Of a stretch of 16,800 nt of DNA, positions 1-6,781 are shown piece by piece. The notes beneath the pieces are model-generated. The model ran no database searches and was not told the DNA's origin. It saw only the letters and a program-made list of their open reading frames with translations. The stretch lies in contig JAGWSE010000180.1 in assembly GCA_028869395.1 (NCBI GenBank), forward strand, positions 1-16,800, written 5' to 3'. How positions within the stretch are numbered: the stretch's first letter is position 1; every line of letters starts with the position of its first letter. A program made the position numbers and the translations under genes. This DNA comes from Alphaproteobacteria bacterium (GTDB lineage: Bacteria > Pseudomonadota > Alphaproteobacteria > Caulobacterales > Caulobacteraceae).

Positions 1-36
1 AGGTCTCCTCCTCGCGTCGAGCCCCAGGACACGCTC

Positions 37-228
37 ATGCGTACAAACATTGAGATCGACGACAGGCTCATGGCCGAGGCCTTGCGCGCCACGGGGCTCA
101 GGTCGAAACGGCAAGTCGTGGAGCTGGGACTGAGGACCCTGCTCCGGCTTCACCGGCAGGGGTTCCGCACCTTTCGCGGGGAGCTGAACTGGACGGGCGA
201 CCTCGAGGTCATGCGGCCGGACGAATGA
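37..228 (+). CDS. VapB-family type II antitoxin, apparently orphan
   Basis: This is a 63-residue protein of the VapB antitoxin family (the small group starting MRTNIEIDD). The N-terminal strand and two helices (about residues 1-42, including LRSKRQVVELGLRTLL) should form a ribbon-helix-helix DNA-binding dimer. The C-terminal part (about 43-63, with FRGELNWTGDLEVMR) is the segment that normally wraps and inhibits a VapC PIN-domain RNase. An AGGA lies about 10 nt before the ATG. The stop overlaps an ATG in an ATGA arrangement, as is usual for vapBC operons. The frame that follows closes after 33 codons and has no PIN-domain residues, so the toxin is absent or destroyed. Such pairs normally repress their own promoter. 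The family call is from recognition of the sequence; orphan status is seen directly within this window. Confidence 0.85.
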   Translation: MRTNIEIDDRLMAEALRATGLRSKRQVVELGLRTLLRLHRQGFRTFRGELNWTGDLEVMRPDE

Positions 229-326
229 CCACGTTCGTGAATCGAAGGTGGGTGAGCTCGTGGCCACGGTCGGCCCGCTTGCCGCTCCGCGCTGCGAGCG
301 GACGGTCCCCAGACACCAGCCCCTAA
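225..326 (+). pseudogene. Possible vapC start remnant (33-codon frame)
   Basis: An ATG overlaps the vapB stop exactly where a translationally coupled vapC should begin, and its first codons read MTTFV, which resembles the beginning of some VapC proteins (MTTFVDSS). After that the frame shows none of the conserved PIN acidic residues and ends at a TAA that overlaps the end of the acetyltransferase gene on the opposite strand. I infer that vapC was truncated or replaced by the 3' end of the neighbouring gene. The alternative is that this short frame is chance and the antitoxin never had a partner here. Confidence 0.25.
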
Positions 327-817
327 GTCGTGAAGTAGGCGCTCGCTTCGTCGTGGCCCGGCAGGTTGATCATCTGCACGAACTTCAGGCCGATCTTCTC
401 CAGCACGCGCTGGGAGGCGGTGTTGTCCGGAGCGGTGATGGCGGCGACCTTCGAAAGGCCGAGAGCCTCCCGAGCGTGCCGAAGCACGATGCGGGCGGCT
501 TCGGTGGCGTAACCCCGGCCGGCGTGACGCTCCAGGTAGGCATAGCCGATGTCCGGTGAATCGAGGCCTTCACGCTCGACGATGCCGCACATCCCGACCG
601 GCTCGCCCGAGGCGTCGCGCACCACGAACCACGGCGTCGCCGCGAACCGGTCAGCGATGTAGGCCCGGGCGTCCTCCAGCGTGCGGACGCCTCGGTCGCC
701 GATGTTGGCGATCCAGCCTGGATCGTTCAGCAATTCCAGGACGAACGGCGCGTCGTCGGGCGTGGGCGGGCTGAGCGTCAGCCGCTCCGTCTTGAACTCC
801 ACGGGCTCGAACTTCAC
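323..817 (-). CDS. GNAT-family N-acetyltransferase (RimJ/RimL-like)
   Basis: This 164-residue protein has the size and layout of single-domain GNAT acetyltransferases that use acetyl-CoA to acetylate an amino group. The start KTERLTLSPPTPDDA is typical of the RimJ/RimL-like branch. The acetyl-CoA pyrophosphate-binding motif A is visible at about residues 99-108 (HAGRGYATEA), and the C-terminal NTASQRVLEKIGL at about 132-144 is the usual helix and strand of motif B. The start is GTG; it shares a GTGA with the stop of the upstream dehydrogenase, so the two are almost certainly co-translated. The substrate cannot be told from sequence; proteins of this branch include ribosomal-protein and small-molecule acetylases. 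Its 3' end abuts the vapB locus on the other strand. Confidence 0.88.
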   Translation of the reverse strand: MKFEPVEFKTERLTLSPPTPDDAPFVLELLNDPGWIANIGDRGVRTLEDARAYIADRFAATPWFVVRDASGEPVGMCGIVEREGLDSPDIGYAYLERHAGRGYATEAARIVLRHAREALGLSKVAAITAPDNTASQRVLEKIGLKFVQMINLPGHDEASAYFTT

Positions 818-1677
818 GACTTGGGCGGCTCCAGGCGGGCGACGAGGCTGGACGTGTCCCAGCGCCTGCCGCCCATCTTCTGCACCTCGGCGTAGAAGCC
901 GTCGACCATGGCTGTCATGTCGAGCTTCGCGCCATTGCGCCGGGCCTCCTCCAGAACCAGGCCGAGGTCCTTGCGCATCCAGTCGACGGCGAAGCCGAAA
1001 TCGAATTTTCCCTCGCTCATCGTCTTCCAGCGGTTGTCCATCTGCCAGGATTGCGCCGCACCCTTGGAGATCGCCTCATAGACGCCCATCGGATCGAGGC
1101 CGGCGTGCCTGGCGAAACTGAGGGCCTCCGCCAGGCCCTGGACCACGCCCGCGATGCAGATCTGATTGCACATCTTGGTCAGCTGGCCCGCGCCCGCCCC
1201 ACCCATCAGCCGTATCGCCTTGGTGTAGGGCGCGACCACCGGCTCGATGCGAGCGTAGGCCGCCGGATCGCCGCCGCACATGATGGTGAGCTGTCCGCTC
1301 TCCGCACCGGCCTGGCCGCCCGAAACGGGCGCATCGACGAACGAAAGGCCCCGCCGCTCCGCGTCCGCCGCGAGCTCGCGGGCGACCTCGGCGGAGGCGG
1401 TGGTGTGGTCCACGACCACCGACCCTCGAGGGAGCGCCGGCAGCGCCTCGCCCACCACCTGCCGCACGTCGTCGTCCGCGCCGACGCAGAGCAGGAAGAC
1501 CTCCGCATCCCTGGCGGCGTCGGCGACGCTCGGCGCCGAGCGACAGCCATAGGTCTCCACCCAGGCCTTCGCCTTCTCGCCCGTACGGTTGAACACCGTC
1601 ACCTCGTGCCCGGCCTTCGCCAGGTGGCCGGCCATCGGGTAGCCCATCACCCCGAGACCTGCGAACGCGACCTTCAT
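814..1677 (-). CDS. NAD(P)-dependent beta-hydroxyacid dehydrogenase (3-hydroxyisobutyrate dehydrogenase family)
   Basis: This 287-residue protein matches the usual length of the 3-hydroxyisobutyrate / tartronate-semialdehyde reductase / glyoxylate reductase family. The Rossmann dinucleotide motif GLGVMG is at residues 7-12, the substrate-binding DAPVSGGQAGA at 115-125, and the catalytic lysine is K168 within GAGQLTKMCNQ. The C-terminal helical domain (about 165-287) closes the active site. It would oxidise a beta-hydroxyacid to the semialdehyde, or run in reverse. The exact substrate is not readable, and no valine-catabolism genes lie beside it. The ATG is preceded by GGGAGAG about 5 nt upstream. 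It is divergent from motB and overlaps the downstream acetyltransferase by 4 nt (GTGA). Confidence 0.92.
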   Translation of the reverse strand: MKVAFAGLGVMGYPMAGHLAKAGHEVTVFNRTGEKAKAWVETYGCRSAPSVADAARDAEVFLLCVGADDDVRQVVGEALPALPRGSVVVDHTTASAEVARELAADAERRGLSFVDAPVSGGQAGAESGQLTIMCGGDPAAYARIEPVVAPYTKAIRLMGGAGAGQLTKMCNQICIAGVVQGLAEALSFARHAGLDPMGVYEAISKGAAQSWQMDNRWKTMSEGKFDFGFAVDWMRKDLGLVLEEARRNGAKLDMTAMVDGFYAEVQKMGGRRWDTSSLVARLEPPKS

Positions 1678-1770
1678 GATCTCTCCCGCTTCCGATTAAC
1701 CGCAACGCCATCTTAACGGCCCGGCCCCAAGCTGCCGCGCAAAGTCACGCGCGCGTCCCGGGGTATCTCC

Positions 1771-2673
1771 ATGTCGGTGGGCGATCAGCCGATCCTGATC
1801 AAGAAGGTCAAGAAGGTTTCGGGCGGCGGCCATCATGGCGGCGCCTGGAAGGTGGCCTATGCCGACTTCGTGACGGCCATGATGGCCTTCTTCCTGTTGA
1901 TGTGGCTGATCAACACCACCAGCCCGGAGCAGAAGCGCGGCATCGCCGACTATTTCGCTCCGGCCTCGGTCTCGGAAACCACCTCCGGCTCCGGCGGCAT
2001 CCTGGGCGGCACGGCGCTCAGCGACGACGGCTCGAAATCCGCGGGGACCTCCTCGGTGATCCAGGAGCTCGCCCCGGACTCGAAGAATCCCAACGACGGT
2101 CAGAGCCGCGACGGCGCGAAATCGGCGAACGGCCAGCAAACGGCGTCCGACGCCGGAAAGAAACAGCAGCAACAGGAACAGGCCGCCTTCGCCTCGGCGG
2201 CGGAGTCGATCCGCCAGGCCCTGCAGGACATGCCGGAGCTGGCGGACCTTTCGAAGAACATCATTGTCGACCAGACGCCCGAGGGCCTTCGCATCCAGCT
2301 GGTCGACCAGGAAGGCCGCTCGATGTTCGACACCGGCTCAACCAAGCCCAATGCCCGCGCCGTGCTGCTGCTCCGGGCCGTGGCCAAGGTGATCAACCAA
2401 TTGCCTAATCGAATCAGCCTCTACGGGCACACCTCCGCCAACCCCGACGGAAGCCGCGCCCCGGGCGACTGGACGCTCTCCGCCGGCCGCGCGGAAGAGT
2501 CGCGCAAGGTGCTGCAAGCCGCCGGCGTGGACCCTGACCGCATCTATCAGGTGTCCGGCAAGGCCTCGTCCGACCCGCTCTATCCCGACGATCCGACACT
2601 TCCCGGCAACCGCCGCATCACCATCGTGTTGATGCGGGAGGCGCCGGTTCTTCCACCGGATACAGGTCTCTAG
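1771..2673 (+). CDS. motB: Flagellar motor stator protein MotB
   Basis: This 300-residue inner-membrane protein is the MotB half of the proton-driven stator. A cytoplasmic basic N-terminus leads into the single transmembrane segment (about 33-48), and the proton-binding aspartate is D32 in the conserved AYADFVTAMMAFFLLMWLI. Residues about 68-140 form a Ser/Asp/Gln-rich, low-complexity periplasmic linker including a short Q-run. The C-terminal OmpA-like peptidoglycan-binding domain spans about 172-290, with LYGHTS, WTLSAGRAEESR and the terminal GNRRITIVL motif. The ATG is preceded by GGGG about 7-10 nt upstream. motA is not in the window, which fits Caulobacterales, where motA and motB are unlinked (family knowledge). 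The gene is divergent from the dehydrogenase and 85 bp upstream of bpt; I cannot tell whether they share a transcript. Confidence 0.95.
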   Translation: MSVGDQPILIKKVKKVSGGGHHGGAWKVAYADFVTAMMAFFLLMWLINTTSPEQKRGIADYFAPASVSETTSGSGGILGGTALSDDGSKSAGTSSVIQELAPDSKNPNDGQSRDGAKSANGQQTASDAGKKQQQQEQAAFASAAESIRQALQDMPELADLSKNIIVDQTPEGLRIQLVDQEGRSMFDTGSTKPNARAVLLLRAVAKVINQLPNRISLYGHTSANPDGSRAPGDWTLSAGRAEESRKVLQAAGVDPDRIYQVSGKASSDPLYPDDPTLPGNRRITIVLMREAPVLPPDTGL

Positions 2674-2758
2674 CTGCGGCAGCGCCTCTTGCGGAAGCGC
2701 GCGCCATGACGCCTAATCCGGTGAAAGCCGCGCAGTAGGCAAAGGCGACCGCAAGTCC

Positions 2759-3520
2759 GTGACGCAGCACTTTCCGACCCGACAGCTCCGGTTCTTCCTG
2801 ACCGCGCCGTCGCCGTGTCCGTACCTGCCGGACCGCTACGAACGGAAGGTCTTCGCCCATCTGCCGCTCGGCGACGGCGCCTCCGTCAACGACAGCCTGA
2901 CCCAGGTGGGCTTCCGACGTTCGCAGAACATCGCCTATCGCCCGGCCTGCGAGAGCTGCCAGGCCTGCGTCTCGGCCCGCATCCCCGCCGACGACTACGT
3001 CTTCTCCCGCTCCGAACGCCGGACGCTGGCGCGCAGCGAGGATCTGGAGCGCCGCCTCGTGGAGGCGGAGGCCACCATGGAGCAGTTCGACCTGCTCCGC
3101 CGCTACCTTACCGCCCGGCACGCCGACGGCGGGATGGCGGAGATGACCTGGCCCGACTATGTCGCCATGGTCGAGGACACGGCGGTGCGCACCCACATCG
3201 TCGAGTATCGCACCCGATCCAAGGACTCCGGCCCCGGGGACCTCATGGCCTGCGCGCTGGTCGATGTGATGAAGGACGGCCTGTCGCTGGTCTACAGCTT
3301 CTACGATCCGACCCTCTCCCGCCGCAGCCTCGGCTCGTTCGTGATCCTCGACCACGTGGTCCAGGCGGGCCTTGCGGGCCTGCCATATGTCTATCTGGGC
3401 TACTGGGTCCGCGGCTCGGAGAAGATGGATTACAAGGTCCGCTTCACCCCGATCGAGCTGCTGAGACCCGAAGGCTGGACCCTGGTCTCCGCGCGTGATC
3501 CGCGCGATCCCCAACCCTAG
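2759..3520 (+). CDS. bpt: Aspartate/glutamate leucyltransferase (bacterial protein transferase)
   Basis: This 253-residue enzyme belongs to the bacterial Bpt/ATE family, which moves leucine from leucyl-tRNA to N-terminal Asp or Glu residues and marks the protein for ClpS/ClpAP degradation in the cytoplasm. The N-terminal domain carries C20 (PCPYLPDR) and the cluster C64-x2-C67-x2-C70 (ACESCQACVSARIP). The C-terminal GNAT-fold transferase part shows SFYDP at 180-184, SLGSFVILDH at 190-199 and YLGYWVRGSEKMDYK at 212-226. The start is GTG with only a weak ribosome site; the length matches the family and the next in-frame starts would remove conserved residues. It is followed directly by the G-rich tandem repeat. 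The leucyl rather than arginyl specificity is assigned from family resemblance. Confidence 0.93.
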   Translation: MTQHFPTRQLRFFLTAPSPCPYLPDRYERKVFAHLPLGDGASVNDSLTQVGFRRSQNIAYRPACESCQACVSARIPADDYVFSRSERRTLARSEDLERRLVEAEATMEQFDLLRRYLTARHADGGMAEMTWPDYVAMVEDTAVRTHIVEYRTRSKDSGPGDLMACALVDVMKDGLSLVYSFYDPTLSRRSLGSFVILDHVVQAGLAGLPYVYLGYWVRGSEKMDYKVRFTPIELLRPEGWTLVSARDPRDPQP

Positions 3521-3527
3521 GTCGAGT

Positions 3528-3691
3528 TGGGGCGCCGACAGAGGGCGCCGACTGGGGGCGCCGACAGAGGGCGCAGACTGGGGGGCGCCGACTGGGGGCG
3601 CAGACTGGGGGGCGCCGACTGGGGGCGCCGACAGAGGGCGCTGACTGGGGGGCCCCGACTGGGGGCGCCGACTGGGGGCGCGACTGGGGGG
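3528..3691. repeat. 13-bp G-rich tandem repeat (minisatellite), about 12 units
   Basis: Starting 7 bp after the bpt stop there are about twelve head-to-tail copies of a 12-14 bp unit whose consensus is GGGGGCGCCGACT, with variants GAGGGCGCCGACA and GGGGGCGCAGACT. A higher-order pattern is visible: 3567-3593 and 3594-3620 are nearly identical 27-bp dimers, and the 40 bp at 3554-3593 recur at 3621-3660 with two differences. Most units hold the palindrome GGCGCC. The plus strand has nine runs of five or six Gs, spaced mostly by 8 nt. The unit length is not a multiple of three and no gene reads through it. No spacer structure is present, so this is not a CRISPR array. Function is unknown. Confidence 0.95.
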
Positions 3692-3722
3692 CTGTGAATA
3701 CCGGGGATTAAGGCCGCAGCGG

Positions 3723-3751
3723 CTGGCCGTCCGGCGGGCGGCTGCTAAAAT
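3723..3751 (+). promoter_or_regulatory. Candidate housekeeping promoter upstream of hdaA
   Basis: GCTAAAAT at 3744-3751 matches seven of eight positions of the Caulobacter sigma-73 -10 element GCTANAWC. A poor -35 candidate (CTGGCCG, 3723-3729) lies 14 bp upstream. The position, about 85 bp before the hdaA ATG and after the minisatellite, suits a promoter for hdaA and the genes behind it. The -35 match is weak, so this is only a candidate. Confidence 0.3.
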
Positions 3752-3756
3752 CCGGC

Positions 3757-3769
3757 CGTGATCATCACG
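3757..3769. promoter_or_regulatory. Perfect 6-bp dyad around a central C, possible operator
   Basis: CGTGATCATCACG is a perfect inverted repeat (CGTGAT / ATCACG) centred on one base. It lies just downstream of the candidate -10 element and 69 bp before hdaA, where a repressor would act. The arms touch, so it is more likely a protein-binding site than an RNA hairpin. The binding protein is unknown. Confidence 0.25.
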
Positions 3770-3837
3770 CCCCTGCGATCCCCCTCTCCCCGACGAGCCC
3801 CCCCTCCCGGACGACACCCCGGGCCTGGACGAGATCC

Positions 3838-4479
3838 ATGGCGCGACAGCTTCGACTGAGGCTGGGCCGGCCGGCCTCGCAGTCCCGCGAAACCTTTGTC
3901 GCAGGCCCGTCCAACGCCCAGGCCATGGCCGCGCTCGGGGCGTGGCCCGCCTGGCCGGGCGGCTGCCTGGTGCTGGTCGGCCCGGAAGGGGTCGGCAAGT
4001 CGCACCTCGCGCGGGCCTGGGCCGAGGATGTCGGGGCGCGGATCCTGGATCGCCGCGACCTGGAGGTTCGCGAGGCGGATCAGCGGCCCTGGATCCTGGA
4101 GGACGTCGACCGCAGCGTGTCGGAAGAGGCCCTGTTCCACCTGATCAACCTGGCGCCGCTCGGTGGAGGCCTGCTGCTCACCGCACGCGCCCAGCCGATC
4201 GCCTGGCCGGCCGCCCTGCCCGACCTGCGCTCGCGCCTCAACGCCCTCTACGTGGCGGAGATCGAAGAGCCGGACGACCAGGTGCTGTCGGGCGTCCTCG
4301 AGAAGTTCTTCCAGGAGCGGAATATTCGTCCCAGTCCCGATCTCTACCCCTATCTCCTGCGGCGGATGGAGCGCTCGGCCGTCAGCGCCCGCGAGATCGT
4401 CGAGCGGCTGGACGAGGCGCCCGATGAATTGAAACCGGTTTCCCGGGTGCTCGCCCGGCAGCTTCTGGAGCGCGATTAA
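3838..4479 (+). CDS. hdaA: HdaA, DnaA regulatory inactivator (AAA+ domain)
   Basis: This 213-residue DnaA-related AAA+ protein matches Hda/HdaA, which binds the sliding clamp and triggers hydrolysis of DnaA-bound ATP after replication begins. An N-terminal clamp-binding peptide QLRLRL is at residues 4-9. Walker A is GPEGVGKS (48-55), the Walker B-like WILEDVDR is at 85-92, the box VII arginine finger is R133 in DLRSRL, and the sensor 2 arginine is R185 in VSAREI. There is no C-terminal DNA-binding domain IV, which separates it from DnaA. A GGACGAG lies just upstream of the ATG. It is followed 91 bp later by ppk1 on the same strand. The clamp motif differs from the E. coli QLSLPL in having basic residues. 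Function is by homology. Confidence 0.9.
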   Translation: MARQLRLRLGRPASQSRETFVAGPSNAQAMAALGAWPAWPGGCLVLVGPEGVGKSHLARAWAEDVGARILDRRDLEVREADQRPWILEDVDRSVSEEALFHLINLAPLGGGLLLTARAQPIAWPAALPDLRSRLNALYVAEIEEPDDQVLSGVLEKFFQERNIRPSPDLYPYLLRRMERSAVSAREIVERLDEAPDELKPVSRVLARQLLERD

Positions 4480-4497
4480 CCAAAATCTGGCCTTTTC

Positions 4498-4513
4498 GTG
4501 GGAACCTTCCCAC
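4498..4513. other. Small hairpin between hdaA and ppk1
   Basis: GTGGGAA and TTCCCAC are perfect complements separated by two bases, giving a 6-bp stem with a 4-base loop. There is no T-run after it, so a terminator is not supported. It could be an attenuating structure, a mRNA-processing site or a dyad operator in the 91-bp gap. Confidence 0.3.
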
Positions 4514-4570
4514 CCCAGTTAAGGTGAATGGGCATGCTGGGCGCCCGTCCGCCAGGCCCGGAGACGCTGA

Positions 4571-6781
4571 ATGACCTATGCCGCGCCCGTCGCATCGCAC
4601 ACCGCGATCGAGGCCGATCGTGCGGCGCACGGCTGGGATGAGACGCTCGCCGAGAGCCCGGCGCGGTTCGTCAACCGCGAGCTTTCGTGGCTCGCCTTCA
4701 ATCGGCGGGTTCTGGCCGAGAGCAAGAATCCGCGACACCCGCTGCTGGAGCGGCTGAACTTCCTGGCGATCAGCGCCAACAACCTCGACGAATTCTACAT
4801 GGTTCGCGTCGCGGGCCTGAAGGCGCAGGTGCGGGAAGGCGTGCAGGTGGTGAGCCAGGACGGCCTCACCCCGGCCGAGCAACTGGTGCGGGTCAACGAG
4901 GCGGCCTCCGACCTGATGACCGACCAGCAGGTCCGCTGGCGCGAGTTGCGCGACGAACTGGCGGACGCGGGCCTGAACGTCGTGGCGGCGACAGAGGTGA
5001 CGCCCGCGGAGACGTCCGGGATCGAGGACCTCTTCCTGTCCCAGCTGTTTCCCGTGCTGACGCCGCTGGCGATCGACCCGGCGCACCCCTTTCCCTTCAT
5101 TCCGAACCTCGCCTTCTCGCTGGTGCTGAAGCTCAAGCGGATTTCCGACAACCGCCTGCTCTACGCCCTCGTCCCCATCCCGGCGCAGGTGGCGCGGTTC
5201 TGGGAGCTGCCCGCGCCGAAGGGCGCGCGCCGGAAGCCCGAGCGGCGGTTCATCTCGCTCGAGGGGTTGGTCACCCTTTTCCTGGATCACCTGTTCCCCG
5301 GCTGCGATGTCGAAGGGCGCGGCGTCTTCCGGCTGATCCGAGATTCCGACGTGGAGATCGAGGAAGAGGCCGAGGATCTGGTCCGCGAATACGAGGCCCT
5401 CCTGAAGCAACGGCGGATGGGCTCGGTGGTGCGGGTCGAGATCGAGGCCGCCATGCCGGAAGAGCTGCGCGGCTTCATCTGCGAGAACCTTCACGCCGAG
5501 CCGCAGGACGTGCTGCTGATGGACGGGCTGCTGGGGCTCGACGAGCTTTCCCAGCTGATCCCGGCCGACCGTCCAGAGCTGAAGTTCAAGCCGTTCGAAC
5601 CCCGCTTCCCCGAGCGCATCCGCGACCACGGCGGCGACTGCTTCGCCGCGATCCGCGAGAAGGACATTCTGGTCCACCACCCCTTCGAGAGCTTCGACGT
5701 GGTGGTGCAGTTCCTCAGGCAGGCCGCGCGCGACCCCAACGTGCTGGCGATCAAGCAGACCCTCTATCGGACCTCCAAGGACAGTCCCATCGTGGCGGCG
5801 CTCATCGAGGCGGCCGAGTCCGGCAAGAACGTCACCGCCGTCGTCGAGATCAAGGCCCGGTTCGACGAGGAGGCCAATCTGAAATGGGCCCGCGACCTGG
5901 AGCGCGCCGGGGTCCACGTCGTCTATGGCTTCATCGAGTACAAGACCCACGCGAAGCTCTCGACCGTGGTGCGGCGCGAGGGCGAGACCCTGAGGACCTA
6001 CTGCCACTTCGGAACCGGCAACTATCATCCGGTGACCGCGCGCATCTACACCGACCTGTCGCTGTTCACGACCGATGGAGCCCTGGGGCGCGACGCGATC
6101 CGCCTGTTCAACTACGTGACGGGCTACGCCCAGCCCGAGGGCCTGGAGAAGCTCTCGTTCTCGCCGGTCACCATGAAGCGCGACCTGCTGCGCCTGATCG
6201 GCCACGAGGCGGAGAACGCGCGCGCGGGGCTGCCGGCGGCGATCTGGGCCAAGCTGAACGCCCTCGTCGATCCCGAGATCATCGACGCCCTCTACGCGGC
6301 CAGCCGCGACGGCGTGGCCATCGACCTGGTGGTCCGCGGCATCTGCTGCCTTCGCCCCGGCGTGGAGGGCCTTTCCGAGAACATCCGCGTCAAGAGCATC
6401 GTCGGGCGCTTCCTCGAGCACGGTCGGATCGTCGCCTTCGCCAACGGCGCGCACATGCCCTCCTCGGAGGCGCGGGTCTTCATCTCCTCGGCCGACTGGA
6501 TGCCGCGCAACCTCGATCGCCGCGTCGAATGCCTGACCCCCATCGAGAACCCGACCGTCCACCAGCAGGTTCTGCAACAGATCATGCTGGCGAACCTGAA
6601 GGACGAAGCGCAAAGCTGGACCTTGGACGCGGAGGGCCGCTATACGCGTGACCCGTCGTGGGACCATCCGAGCGCGTTCTCCGCGCACGAGTATTTCATG
6701 ACCAATCCCAGCCTTTCGGGTCGGGGCCAGAGGGTGAAGGACATGCCGCGCGCGATCGATGATGTGGCCCCGCGCGGATAG
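4571..6781 (+). CDS. ppk1: Polyphosphate kinase 1
   Basis: This 736-residue enzyme reversibly polymerises the gamma-phosphate of ATP into inorganic polyphosphate. It is slightly longer than the E. coli enzyme because of an N-terminal extension before the conserved RFVNRELSWLAFNRRVL. All PPK1 domains are seen in order: the helical N domain (about 38-140), the head domain, and the two phospholipase-D-like C domains. The autophosphorylated histidine is H460 in YKTHAKLSTV, and the second conserved histidine is H617 in RFLEHGRIVAF, followed by SSADWMPRNLDRRVE. The SAN-NLDEFYMVRVAGLK signature is intact. The ATG is preceded by GGAG. Its 3' end overlaps the ppx start by 23 bp, so synthesis and breakdown of polyphosphate appear translationally linked. 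Confidence 0.97.
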   Translation: MTYAAPVASHTAIEADRAAHGWDETLAESPARFVNRELSWLAFNRRVLAESKNPRHPLLERLNFLAISANNLDEFYMVRVAGLKAQVREGVQVVSQDGLTPAEQLVRVNEAASDLMTDQQVRWRELRDELADAGLNVVAATEVTPAETSGIEDLFLSQLFPVLTPLAIDPAHPFPFIPNLAFSLVLKLKRISDNRLLYALVPIPAQVARFWELPAPKGARRKPERRFISLEGLVTLFLDHLFPGCDVEGRGVFRLIRDSDVEIEEEAEDLVREYEALLKQRRMGSVVRVEIEAAMPEELRGFICENLHAEPQDVLLMDGLLGLDELSQLIPADRPELKFKPFEPRFPERIRDHGGDCFAAIREKDILVHHPFESFDVVVQFLRQAARDPNVLAIKQTLYRTSKDSPIVAALIEAAESGKNVTAVVEIKARFDEEANLKWARDLERAGVHVVYGFIEYKTHAKLSTVVRREGETLRTYCHFGTGNYHPVTARIYTDLSLFTTDGALGRDAIRLFNYVTGYAQPEGLEKLSFSPVTMKRDLLRLIGHEAENARAGLPAAIWAKLNALVDPEIIDALYAASRDGVAIDLVVRGICCLRPGVEGLSENIRVKSIVGRFLEHGRIVAFANGAHMPSSEARVFISSADWMPRNLDRRVECLTPIENPTVHQQVLQQIMLANLKDEAQSWTLDAEGRYTRDPSWDHPSAFSAHEYFMTNPSLSGRGQRVKDMPRAIDDVAPRG

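Noticed and set aside
248..559. Plus-strand frame of 103 codons after vapB
   Set aside because: It is not in the expected vapC position, has no PIN residues and is antisense to the acetyltransferase gene.
1696..1716. Two TTAA motifs between the dehydrogenase and motB as a CtrA site
   Set aside because: Start-to-start spacing is 17 bp, not the 11 bp of TTAA-N7-TTAA.
3528..3691. Possible CRISPR array
   Set aside because: Units are contiguous 12-14 bp copies without unique spacers, so it is a minisatellite.
2618..3817. Minus-strand frame of 399 codons with a repetitive Ser/Ala/Pro segment
   Set aside because: It is the shadow of bpt extended through the minisatellite; the peptide repeats come only from the 13-bp DNA unit read in shifting frames.
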